A DNA stretch of 64,000 nt from positions 25,645 to 89,644 of the forward strand of contig JAEWAQ010000032.1 of NCBI GenBank assembly GCA_023391635.1, read 5' to 3'. A program made the position numbers and the translations under genes. A model generated the notes under the pieces. It made no database searches and was not told the origin of the DNA. It saw only the letters and a program-made list of their open reading frames with translations. This document shows positions 25,510 through 33,224 of the stretch, in pieces (the first letter of the stretch is position 1; each line of letters opens with the position of its first letter). This DNA comes from Bacillota bacterium. Lineage in GTDB: Bacteria > Bacillota > Bacilli > Paenibacillales > Paenibacillaceae.

Positions 25510-26948
25510 GTTTTCGCCTCGATGTGCCCTAACAAGTACAGGAAGGCAAAGGCAGGTATCTTGATAATCGGACACGCGCTCGCGTGTTCCGTACGGCCGT
25601 AGTCGGAGCTGTTCTTCGTAACTACGATTGCAGCTTCGACTCTCGCGTCGTTTGCCCATTCCACAATGGCTTCTTTATGCGACAACCCCGTATTTTCACG
25701 ATATTTCACTTCGATCAGCATCTTCTTCATGGCCCCGTAGTGGGCCACGATATCGATTTCCTTCTCCGTTCTGGCGTCCCGATAATAACCGACTTGCGTT
25801 GCGTTCAAGGAATTGAAAGCATGGACGTGTTTGTATGTGGCTGTCTCCACGATCATGCCCATCTCCGTCGCATCGGTCAGCACTTCCTCCCCGATCATCA
25901 GCACAGCATTGCGTATCGCCACGTCTGCCAGGTAAACCTTGGGCTTGGCTTTCAAGATTTTCTTGCCCGCTCGCTCGGTTGGCTGGCTGACATAGATCAG
26001 ATTGGCCTGTTCCAGGAACTCCATATAATTCGCGACCGTCGGACGAGAGACCCCGACTTCCTTGGCGATCGTGTCCTGAACCACGATATTGCCGCTAACC
26101 ATACACAAATAAAGGAATATTCGTTCAAGTTCCGCCACGTTGCGAATGGGAAACAGAGATACCATATCCCGCTTCAGCACCTTGTCCACGACATCTTCCC
26201 GAATGATCTTCTGCGCATAATTTACATCATCGGACAGCGCGACCTCAGGAAACCCACCGACGAGTAAATAGCGATGAAAATGTTTCTGCAAAGGCGCAAG
26301 GTCCAGCATGAGCTGCGACAGCGTTGGTTTGTCCAGAAAGCCGAGCTCCGCAGGGGCTACAGAGGCTGCCAGATTTGGTTCGGGCACGCCCATCAGAGTA
26401 AGATACTCGTAGAACGACAGGGTAGGGATTCTGATCGTTGTCCATCGTCCCACACCGCTTTCTTTCGCTTTCTCCGCAAGTACGGGGCTTGCCGAGCCCG
26501 TCGCCATAAGATGATAACCGGGGTTGCGGTCGTAGAGCGTTTTTAGCCATAGATCCCAGTCCTGGGCATACTGAATCTCGTCGAAGAAGAAATACAGATT
26601 CTGGTCACTCGGGTTCAGGTTATTCTGGAAGACGTCAAGGATCCGTCCAATATCGCAGAGCTTCAGCATGGGATGGTCGAACGAGACGTACAGAATGTTC
26701 TTCGCAGGCACCCCGCGGTTCAGACAATCCTCAATCATTTGATGCAAGATCGTGGTTTTTCCTACCCGCCGAGGACCGGAGAGAATAACCGCTCTCTTGA
26801 TCTTCGGATGTTCGAATACTTTCTTCGCTTCGAAGTAAGCGAGACGTTTGACGGATTTTGTCAATTCTGCCGATATCTTATTCGCAACCCACCAAGTATT
26901 ATAACCGTGAAGGACTTTCAACACCGTTTCGTCAGAAATAAAAGCCAT
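25476..26948 (-). CDS. ATPase with AAA_14 and DUF4143 domains
   Basis: Walker A S-G-P-R-R-V-G-K-T-T near residue 57 and Walker B F-F-F-D-E-I-Q-Y-A near residue 120 with sensor-like M-A-T-G-S-A-S mark the AAA_14 domain. The second half, with R-P-T-V-A-N-Y-M-E-F-L and D-I-V-A-H-Y-G, is DUF4143, a winged-helix/nuclease-like fold. These ATPases are widespread, often near mobile DNA, and of unknown function. The ATG at 26948 is preferred; two upstream GTG codons are alternatives. A perfect palindrome lies upstream. The C terminus overlaps convergent cysK. Confidence 0.85.
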   Translation of the reverse strand: MAFISDETVLKVLHGYNTWWVANKISAELTKSVKRLAYFEAKKVFEHPKIKRAVILSGPRRVGKTTILHQMIEDCLNRGVPAKNILYVSFDHPMLKLCDIGRILDVFQNNLNPSDQNLYFFFDEIQYAQDWDLWLKTLYDRNPGYHLMATGSASPVLAEKAKESGVGRWTTIRIPTLSFYEYLTLMGVPEPNLAASVAPAELGFLDKPTLSQLMLDLAPLQKHFHRYLLVGGFPEVALSDDVNYAQKIIREDVVDKVLKRDMVSLFPIRNVAELERIFLYLCMVSGNIVVQDTIAKEVGVSRPTVANYMEFLEQANLIYVSQPTERAGKKILKAKPKVYLADVAIRNAVLMIGEEVLTDATEMGMIVETATYKHVHAFNSLNATQVGYYRDARTEKEIDIVAHYGAMKKMLIEVKYRENTGLSHKEAIVEWANDARVEAAIVVTKNSSDYGRTEHASACPIIKIPAFAFLYLLGHIEAKTQGIANKSVDR

Positions 26949-26960
26949 GATTATCACCAC

Positions 26961-27234
26961 TCACTTCATAATGTATATCATATTTTACATTATGTCCGGC
27001 GGAATGTAAATTTAAACCTGAATGAATGCTTTTCCAAGAGGCTGTACGAGAAGAAGGGGGGGCTGGAAGCCCTCTCTTGTTCTCGTTGGCGTAACGCCCT
27101 TGCGTCCGGATCGGCGCGGTGAGGGCAATGTCTCCATCATCGAATGCCAGCCCCAGAATCTCGCTATACGTATACGCATCGATCCGTTCATAGGGGCTGC
27201 GTGTTCCCTTCGACTCGTTCCTATTTATATTCAT
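26961..27234 (-). pseudogene. Doubtful gene debris between the DUF4143 gene and the transmembrane relic
   Basis: A minus frame opening M-N-I-N-R-N-E-S-K-G at 27234 runs to 26932, into the ATPase leader and the palindrome. Residues Y-E-R-I-D-A-Y-T-Y-S-E-I-L-G look protein-like, but nothing is recognised and its last third is low-quality. A GGGCTTCCAGCCC hairpin near 27050-27075 may be a terminator. I see no other gene in this interval. Confidence 0.25.
26967..26994. promoter_or_regulatory. Perfect palindrome upstream of the DUF4143 ATPase
   Basis: CATAATGTA (26967-26975) and TACATTATG (26986-26994) form perfect 9-bp arms around an AT-rich 10-base centre, 19 bp before the ATPase ATG. Likely an operator or hairpin for its own promoter. 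The AT-rich patch stands out from its surroundings. Confidence 0.65.
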
Positions 27235-27578
27235 GGGTGTCCTACGCTTCTCCTGTCGAACACGTATAGCCGTCTAAGCTGAAGCAATGGACTGAGCCGA
27301 TCACGTAATCGAGAGGATACTTCGCGTAGATGTCGCCGTACAATTCCATTTGCCCATGCACACGTGTCCAGCCCTTCGAAGCTCCGTTCCACGTCTTTGC
27401 GGGCGTCTTCGAGCAAGCCGAGGTACGTTCTGTTCGTCTGCGACGTGACGGTGCTGGAAGCCCAGTAATAAATCGAGATGCCGAATATGGCGAACGGAAT
27501 CGTGAAGATCAGCATGTACGTGATCAGCGTTCTGACCAAGATGGAGTTGCGCCGTTTCAGATAGGCAAGACCTTTCAA
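27231..27578 (-). pseudogene. Transmembrane signal-transducer relic joined to foreign sequence
   Basis: GAGGAGG lies 8 nt before the TTG at 27578. The protein starts K-G-L-A-Y-L-K-R-R-N-S-I-L-V-R-T, then a membrane helix with F-T-I-P-F-A-I-F-G-I-S-I, as in membrane-bound AraC or histidine-kinase sensors of Paenibacillus. After F-E-G-L-D the sequence is no longer family-like, and the real continuation of more than 600 residues is missing. A shifted frame in the tail reads L-D-Y-V-I-G-S-V-H, which resembles PHP-type phosphatases. So this is a chimeric remnant. Confidence 0.7.
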
Positions 27579-27824
27579 GGGCTTGTCCTCCTCAGTGAGA
27601 TCTGTCGATTGATTAAATAGTTAGCCTTATTTCAGGCGGGTCGTCAAGTAGGATCAACTGCGAGGAATTAACGATGTAAGGCGGCTTGTTCACGAACAGC
27701 GCCGACACAGAAAGACAACCGTTTCGCCATTGAGACAAGATTTGACTACCTTTTCGTTCATCGTTCGTATAAACTATCATGCAGTTGGTTATGTCTACCA
27801 GTCTATCAATGGGAGAGAATGCGG

Positions 27825-29954
27825 ATGAAGAAGTCGTTGACAACGGCAGTGCTGTTTCTGCTCGTGTTCGCGTTGGCCTTGCCGGGAGCGGCTGGCGCGC
27901 AAAGCAATACCGGATTCAAGGATGTAAGCGGCACATTCTGGGCCAAAGAAGCCATCGACAGTCTGGTCCAGATCGGGATCGTCAGAGGGTACGAGGACAA
28001 TACGTTCAAGCCGAACAATCCCGTGACCCGGGAGGAATTCGCGAGCCTGATTACGCAGTCGTTCTACCTGGATCTCCCGGGAGAGGATGCGCCGCAAAGC
28101 TTCATCGACGTATCGCCGACCCGTTGGTCGTTCACGGCCATCGAAGCCTCGAAAGATTTCTTGACGGGCTACTACCCGCCGTCCGGAAGAAACTTCTTCG
28201 ACCCGACAGGCAAAGCGACTCGCGAAGATGTTGCGGTAGCGCTGGTGAAAGCTCTGAATTACCAATCGGATGAATTACAGAACCCGAACGTGCTTAGGCG
28301 GTTCTATGATGCCGACACCATATCGCCGAATATGCGGGAATACGTAGCCTTGGCCGTCGAGAAGAAATTGATGGTCGGCAACCCGGACGGGAGTTTTCGG
28401 CCGAACGATCCGGTTACGCGGGCCGAGTCCGCGACATTGCTATTCAAGGTAATCAAAGGGGCGGCGGGCGACAGCCAGCAGCAGTTGCATCTTCAAGTCG
28501 ATGCGCCCGCGACCGTATCGAGCCCCACCTTCTATATTACAGGGGACGTGACCAAGGGCGCTCAAGTTTCCATTAACAACAAAGAAGTCGAGATCGTGCA
28601 AGGTCGGTTCCAGGTCGGCTATCGTCTGGACGAGGAAGGGACTTATACGTATACAGTATCCGCGCGAATGCCGGGAGGGAAGACGCAGACCGTCACCAAG
28701 ACGGTCAAGTTCGAGAAGGACGGCCCTCAGCTTGAAGTGAAGGGAATCCCGGAAGTATCGGACAAGCAGACGATTACCGTGTCGTGGAAAGTATCGGACG
28801 AGAACGATCCGTACCCGGTCGTGTATGTCAATGACAAGCAGCAATCTTCGTATACTTCATCGACGAGCGTCGAGCTGGAGCCCGGCGACAATACCATCCG
28901 CGTGAGGGCAGAGAACGAATTCGGGAAATCGACAGAGGTCGTGAAGCGTGTCCTGTTCCAGAGCGGAGGGCCTGCGCTGACGGTTCACAACGTTCCGGAG
29001 ACGACGAGCAAGGAGTCGGTCACCGTCAGTTGGACCGTGCAGGATAAGAACGACTCGTCGCCCAAGGTGTATGTCAACGACAAGGAGATGTCCTCCTACC
29101 AGAATTCTACCGTTTTGGCCCTGCAGGAAGGCTCGAACACCATCACGGTCAAGGCGGTCAACAAACTGGGGCAGACGACGCAAGTCGTCAAAACGGTAGT
29201 GTTCAGCGGGGACGCCCCTACGCTTCAGGTCGATCCGCTGCCGGAAACGGTCAACAAAAGTTCAGTCACGGTCTCCTGGCAAGTATCGGACAAGAACGAC
29301 GGCTCGCCGAAGGTTTACGTCAACGATGTCCTGCAATCCAGTTACAGCAACAGCACGGTGCTGACGCTTGTTCAAGGCGCCAATACGATCAAGGTCAAGG
29401 CCGTCAATAAGCTGGGGAAGACGACAGAAGTGACGCGCACGGTTACTTTTGCCAGCCAAGGCCCCGTTCTCCAGGTCAATCCGATCCCGTCGTCCACGAC
29501 GAAGAGAACGGTGAGCATCAGCTGGAGCGTGTCGGATCAGAACGATGGCAGCCCGAAGGTGTTCGTGAACGGCGAGGAACAGTCCTATTACAGCAGCAAG
29601 ACGATCGTTCTGAATCCGGGAGCCAACAACATTCAGATCAAGGCCACGAACAAATTCGGGCAGATCGCGGAACAATCGCTCGATATCGCCTTCGAGCCGT
29701 CCGCTCCCGTTCTTGTGCTGGGATATGCGCCGGAGACGACGCAATCCGCCTCGCTCACCCTCAGTTGGACGGTGACAGACGAGAATGACGGCAATCCGAA
29801 GGTTTATGTGAACGATGCGTTGATGTCCGGTTACGGCAACAGCAAGACGGTTGCGCTCGTTCCGGGCGCCAATACGTTCAAGATCGTGGCCGGCAACAGC
29901 TACGGCAAGACGACGGAAATCACGTATACGGTCACTTACAATCCGGCTCCTTGA
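27825..29954 (+). CDS. SLH-domain surface protein with tandem Ig-like repeats
   Basis: Exported cell-surface protein. A signal peptide (residues 1 to about 25, ending A-G-A) is followed by three SLH domains (about 30-75, 85-150 and 155-205), which hold proteins to pyruvylated wall polymer. Then follow a divergent beta domain and five near-identical 82-residue Ig-like repeats with V-S-W-x-V-x-D-x-N-D and P-K-V-Y-V-N-D cores. The ATG at 27825 has GGGAGAG 7 nt upstream; the ATG at 27819 is too close to it. No enzymatic domain is seen, so structure or adhesion is the likely role. 709 aa. Confidence 0.9.
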   Translation: MKKSLTTAVLFLLVFALALPGAAGAQSNTGFKDVSGTFWAKEAIDSLVQIGIVRGYEDNTFKPNNPVTREEFASLITQSFYLDLPGEDAPQSFIDVSPTRWSFTAIEASKDFLTGYYPPSGRNFFDPTGKATREDVAVALVKALNYQSDELQNPNVLRRFYDADTISPNMREYVALAVEKKLMVGNPDGSFRPNDPVTRAESATLLFKVIKGAAGDSQQQLHLQVDAPATVSSPTFYITGDVTKGAQVSINNKEVEIVQGRFQVGYRLDEEGTYTYTVSARMPGGKTQTVTKTVKFEKDGPQLEVKGIPEVSDKQTITVSWKVSDENDPYPVVYVNDKQQSSYTSSTSVELEPGDNTIRVRAENEFGKSTEVVKRVLFQSGGPALTVHNVPETTSKESVTVSWTVQDKNDSSPKVYVNDKEMSSYQNSTVLALQEGSNTITVKAVNKLGQTTQVVKTVVFSGDAPTLQVDPLPETVNKSSVTVSWQVSDKNDGSPKVYVNDVLQSSYSNSTVLTLVQGANTIKVKAVNKLGKTTEVTRTVTFASQGPVLQVNPIPSSTTKRTVSISWSVSDQNDGSPKVFVNGEEQSYYSSKTIVLNPGANNIQIKATNKFGQIAEQSLDIAFEPSAPVLVLGYAPETTQSASLTLSWTVTDENDGNPKVYVNDALMSGYGNSKTVALVPGANTFKIVAGNSYGKTTEITYTVTYNPAP
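28722..29951 (+). repeat. Five tandem 82-codon repeats in the SLH protein
   Basis: Repeat units begin at 28722, 28968, 29214, 29460 and 29703, spaced 246, 246, 246 and 243 bp. Each encodes the V-S-W / D-x-N-D / Y-V-N-D / G-x-N-T-I pattern. A diverged copy precedes them (about 28485-28721). The near-constant period points to duplication within the gene. Confidence 0.85.
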
Positions 29955-29983
29955 TACGGGCAGGCAAAGTTGCGTCGCGACAG

Positions 29984-30010
29984 ACAGGGCACCTTCGGGT
30001 GCTCTGTTTG
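29984..30010 (+). terminator. Intrinsic terminator after the SLH gene
   Basis: ACAGGGCACC (29984-29993), TTCG loop, GGTGCTCTGT (29998-30007), followed by TTGC. The T-run is short, so efficiency is uncertain. Confidence 0.65.
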
Positions 30011-30180
30011 CTATTTGCAGGGATTGGGTAATTTTTGGCGAAAAAGAAATAAAACTTTTTTTGCCTGCGTGTCGATTTCGCCGCATGCCGTTCGTTGCAT
30101 GAATAGAGGCGGGAGTGAGCAGGCGACCCTAACCGCAGGGGGCCCGGCCTACTATTGTTGACGGAGAGGGGAAGTAAGAA

Positions 30181-30615
30181 ATGAGATTCATGATGATCGT
30201 GAAGGCAACGGCGGATTCTGAGGCCGGCCATCCGCCGAGCCCGGAGCTCTTCCAAGCTATGTTGAAGTATAACGAGGAACTGGCGAAGGCAGGCGTCCTG
30301 CTCGCGGCGGACGGGCTGCATCCGAGCGCGGGCTCGATCCGCATCTCCTATCCGGAGCCGGGCGGCAAGCCCAAGGTGATGGACGGTCCGTTCACGGAGA
30401 CGAAGGAGTTGATCGCCGGCTACACGCTGATCGAAGTGAAATCGCGCGAAGAGGCGATCGAGTGGGCCTTGCGCATGCCGGACCCGCATGGCAACGGACA
30501 GGGGCAGATCGAGCTGCGGCAAGTGTTCGAAGCGCCGGAACTGACGCAGGATGAAGATCTGATCGCAGCCGAAGCCCGCTTGCGCAAGCTGGCGGAGGAG
30601 CGCCTGCAATCGTGA
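30181..30615 (+). CDS. YCII-related DGPF-domain protein
   Basis: 144-residue cytoplasmic protein of the YciI-like family. The signature V-M-D-G-P-F-T-E-T-K-E near residue 62 is the DGPF motif. Members are encoded next to ECF42-type sigma factors, as here, where the downstream sigma gene begins inside this gene's last codons (GTGA at 30612). Function unproven; a small-molecule or redox role has been suggested for the family. GAGAGGGGAAG lies upstream of the ATG. Confidence 0.88.
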   Translation: MRFMMIVKATADSEAGHPPSPELFQAMLKYNEELAKAGVLLAADGLHPSAGSIRISYPEPGGKPKVMDGPFTETKELIAGYTLIEVKSREEAIEWALRMPDPHGNGQGQIELRQVFEAPELTQDEDLIAAEARLRKLAEERLQS

Positions 30616-31928
30616 CGGCGGCCCGGGATGCGATTCACCGTAAGATAGACGCTATCTGGCGCATAGAGTCCGCGCGCATCGTCGCCAGGCTCGCCCGGAT
30701 GGTGCGGGATGTCGGCTTGGCCGAAGATCTGGCGCAGGATGCGCTTATCGCGGCGCTGGAGCGTTGGCCGCAGGAGGGCATCCCGGAGAAGCCGGGCGCC
30801 TGGCTCATGACGACGGCCAAACGTCGGGCGATCGACCAGTTCCGCAGAAGCAAGCTGCGGGATCGGAAGTACGAGGAAGTGGGGCGGGAGCAGGAAGAGG
30901 GTGACCATTCGTCGGATTACGACGCCGTGTTGGAGAGCGTGGACGGCGACGTGGGCGACGATATGCTGCGGCTGATCTTCACGACTTGCCACCCGATCTT
31001 GTCGCCCGAGGCCCGCGTTGCCTTGACGCTGCGGCTGTTGGGCGGCTTGACGACGGATGAGATCGCCCGCGCCTATCTGGTCGCCGAGTCTACCGTCGCC
31101 CAGCGGATCGTACGGGCGAAGCGGACGCTTACAGAAGCCAACGTGCCTTTCGAAGTGCCGGAAGGCGCAGAACGAACCGCCAGAATGGCTTCGGTGCTTG
31201 AGGTGCTGTACCTGATGTTCAACGAGGGGTACACCGCAACGTCGGGGAACTGCTGGATCAAGCCGGTGCTCTGTGAAGAGGCATTGCGGCTGGGGCGGAT
31301 CCTGGCGAGCATCGCGCCGGATGAGCAGGAGGTCCACGGATTGGTCGCGCTCATGGAGATCCAATCGTCCCGTTTCCATGCACGGGTAGGCCCGACCGGC
31401 GAGCCGATTCTGCTCCTCGACCAGAACCGGGCGCTCTGGGACCATCTGCTGATTCGCCGCGGGCTGGCGGCGCTGGCGCGGGCGGAACGCATCGAACGCG
31501 CGTTCGGTCCCTACACGCTGCAGGCTGCGATCGTCGCGTGCCATGCGCAGGCAGGTTCGGCGGAGCAGACGGACTGGGTGCGCATCTCCGCGCTGTACGA
31601 TGCGCTCTCCCAAGTCGCGCCGTCCCCTGTCGTGGAATTGAACCGCGCGGTGGCGCTGTCTATGGCATTCGGGCCGGCGGTCGGTCTGGAGATCGTCGAT
31701 GAGCTGATGCAGGAACCTTCATTGAAGTCGTATCATCTGCTGCCGAGCGTGCGCGGAGACTTGCTCTCGAAGCTGGGGCGCCATGTCGAGGCGAGCGGGG
31801 AGTTCTCGCGGGCAGCGTCGCTGACGCGCAATGCGCAAGAGCGTACCGTGCTGCTCGGACGCGCGGCTGCGAGCAATGACGAAGCGGATGCGGCGAACGA
31901 ATCGAATGGCAATCGAATCGAACCATGA
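30612..31928 (+). CDS. ECF RNA polymerase sigma factor, ECF42 type (DUF6596 C-terminal domain)
   Basis: Directs RNA polymerase to specific promoters. Region 2 (about residues 10-75, D-L-A-Q-D-A-L-I-A-A-L) and region 4 (about 120-170, G-L-T-T-D-E-I-A-R-A-Y) are followed by a 200-residue C-terminal extension (L-M-F-N-E-G-Y near residue 202, L-N-R-A-V-A-L near residue 345) of the DUF6596/TPR-like kind. Such sigma factors lack an anti-sigma factor and are thought to be controlled by this extension. GTG start at 30612 overlaps the DGPF gene, a diagnostic pairing. 438 aa is normal. Confidence 0.9.
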   Translation: MTAARDAIHRKIDAIWRIESARIVARLARMVRDVGLAEDLAQDALIAALERWPQEGIPEKPGAWLMTTAKRRAIDQFRRSKLRDRKYEEVGREQEEGDHSSDYDAVLESVDGDVGDDMLRLIFTTCHPILSPEARVALTLRLLGGLTTDEIARAYLVAESTVAQRIVRAKRTLTEANVPFEVPEGAERTARMASVLEVLYLMFNEGYTATSGNCWIKPVLCEEALRLGRILASIAPDEQEVHGLVALMEIQSSRFHARVGPTGEPILLLDQNRALWDHLLIRRGLAALARAERIERAFGPYTLQAAIVACHAQAGSAEQTDWVRISALYDALSQVAPSPVVELNRAVALSMAFGPAVGLEIVDELMQEPSLKSYHLLPSVRGDLLSKLGRHVEASGEFSRAASLTRNAQERTVLLGRAAASNDEADAANESNGNRIEP

Positions 31929-31945
31929 AGAGAGGGAATCGTCAC

Positions 31946-32608
31946 ATGAATCAAGTGCAATCTAAAGACGGGACAAAGATCGCTTACGAGAAGATGGGCA
32001 ACGGTGAGCCGCTGATTCTGGTGGACGGAGCCCTGTGCGACCGTGCATCGGGTCCGAACAGACCGCTGGCCGAACTGCTGAAGCAGGATTTCACCGTCTA
32101 CATCTACGATCGCAGAGGCCGCGGAGACAGCGGAGACTCTGCATCTTACCGCATCGAACGCGAAGTGGAGGATCTCGAAGCGCTCGTTCAGGAAGCCGGT
32201 GGTTCAGCATTCGTCTACGGGATCTCGTCCGGCGCCGCGGTGAAGTTGTTCATGGGCAAGGGCGTTGGCTTGCCCGCGCCGGTCGTCGCGATGATGACGC
32301 TCATGCCGGCATGGTCCGGACTGAAGAAGATCGCGCATACGCTGCCTTATGACACGCTGCTCACGATCGAGCATCAGCAGGGCAGAGCTTTTCCCGCGAA
32401 CCGCTGGGTTTCCGTGAATGTATCTGCATTAACGGTGGTTGGCGGGAAGAGCCCTGCCTGGATGCGCAACGGGATGTCGTCGCTGGCCGAGGCTCTTCCG
32501 AATGCCAAGCTGCACACGCTGGAAGGTCAGACCCATATCGTGAAGCCGGCGGCATTGGCTCCGGTATTGAAGCAATATTTCAACGAGGAGGAGACGGTCG
32601 AATGGTGA
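31946..32608 (+). CDS. Alpha/beta hydrolase
   Basis: A 220-residue hydrolase fold. Features are the oxyanion-side V-D-G-A-L-C near residue 29, the Y-D-R-R-G-R-G segment near residue 56, nucleophile elbow G-I-S-S-G-A near residue 93 and the C-terminal catalytic His in Q-T-H-I-V near residue 193. The ATG at 31946 is chosen because GAGAGGG is 8 nt upstream; the earlier ATG at 31925 lies in the sigma-factor stop region. Substrate unknown. It probably belongs to the DGPF-sigma operon, whose members often include such hydrolases. Confidence 0.82.
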   Translation: MNQVQSKDGTKIAYEKMGNGEPLILVDGALCDRASGPNRPLAELLKQDFTVYIYDRRGRGDSGDSASYRIEREVEDLEALVQEAGGSAFVYGISSGAAVKLFMGKGVGLPAPVVAMMTLMPAWSGLKKIAHTLPYDTLLTIEHQQGRAFPANRWVSVNVSALTVVGGKSPAWMRNGMSSLAEALPNAKLHTLEGQTHIVKPAALAPVLKQYFNEEETVEW

Positions 32609-33054
32609 AATTTCAAGCGGTTGTGGAACTCGAAGGAAAAACGGCGACGGGCATCGAGGTGCCGGCAGAAGTCGTGGACGCGCTCGGCAAAGGCAAGCGA
32701 GTACCGGTTGTCGTGACGATCGGCAGCTACAGCTATCGCTCGACGATCGCTTCGATGGGCGGGCGGTTCCTCCTGCCGCTGAGCGCGGAACATCGGGCTG
32801 GCGCGGGCGTAGCGGCAGGAGACGCCATCGAAGTCGGCATCGAAGTCGACACGGAAGTGCGGCGGGTGGCCGTGCCGGATGATCTGCAGGCGGCACTCGC
32901 TGTCGAGCCGGCGGCCAATGGGTATTTCGGCAAGCTGTCCAACAGCAACAAGAGCAGGATTGTACTGAGCGTCGAAGGGGCCAAGACGGCGGAAACCCGG
33001 CAGCGCCGCATTGAGAAAGCGATTGACGCGCTCCGCGAAGGAAGGGTGCCCTAA
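32602..33054 (+). CDS. DUF1905/YdeI-type (OmdA) protein
   Basis: 150-residue protein with an N-terminal DUF1905 barrel (F-Q-A-V-V-E-L, G-R-F-L-L-P-L-S near residue 52) and a C-terminal YdeI/OmdA tail (K-T-A-E-T-R-Q-R-R-I-E-K-A). The family is linked to bacteriocin or cationic peptide tolerance in some species, but the mechanism is unclear. It overlaps the hydrolase by 7 bp (ATGGTGA), so the two are coupled. GAGGAGG upstream. Confidence 0.82.
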   Translation: MVKFQAVVELEGKTATGIEVPAEVVDALGKGKRVPVVVTIGSYSYRSTIASMGGRFLLPLSAEHRAGAGVAAGDAIEVGIEVDTEVRRVAVPDDLQAALAVEPAANGYFGKLSNSNKSRIVLSVEGAKTAETRQRRIEKAIDALREGRVP

Positions 33055-33224
33055 GCTTAGAGGAAGCGGGATTTTGTGCGTCATCGGCGAAACGAACCGA
33101 ACGAACAGCCGCGAGTGGATGGATTCCGCCGTGACGGAGAGGAGATCTGTTTCGTCCCCCTCTCGTTTACATGCCTGCCTCGCATGCGGTATGCTTGTCA
33201 TACATCATGGGAGGCGGGCCTATT

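Noticed and set aside
27613..27824. Antisense small ORF before the SLH gene
   Set aside because: No ribosome site and no protein-like pattern; it opposes the promoter region of the SLH gene.
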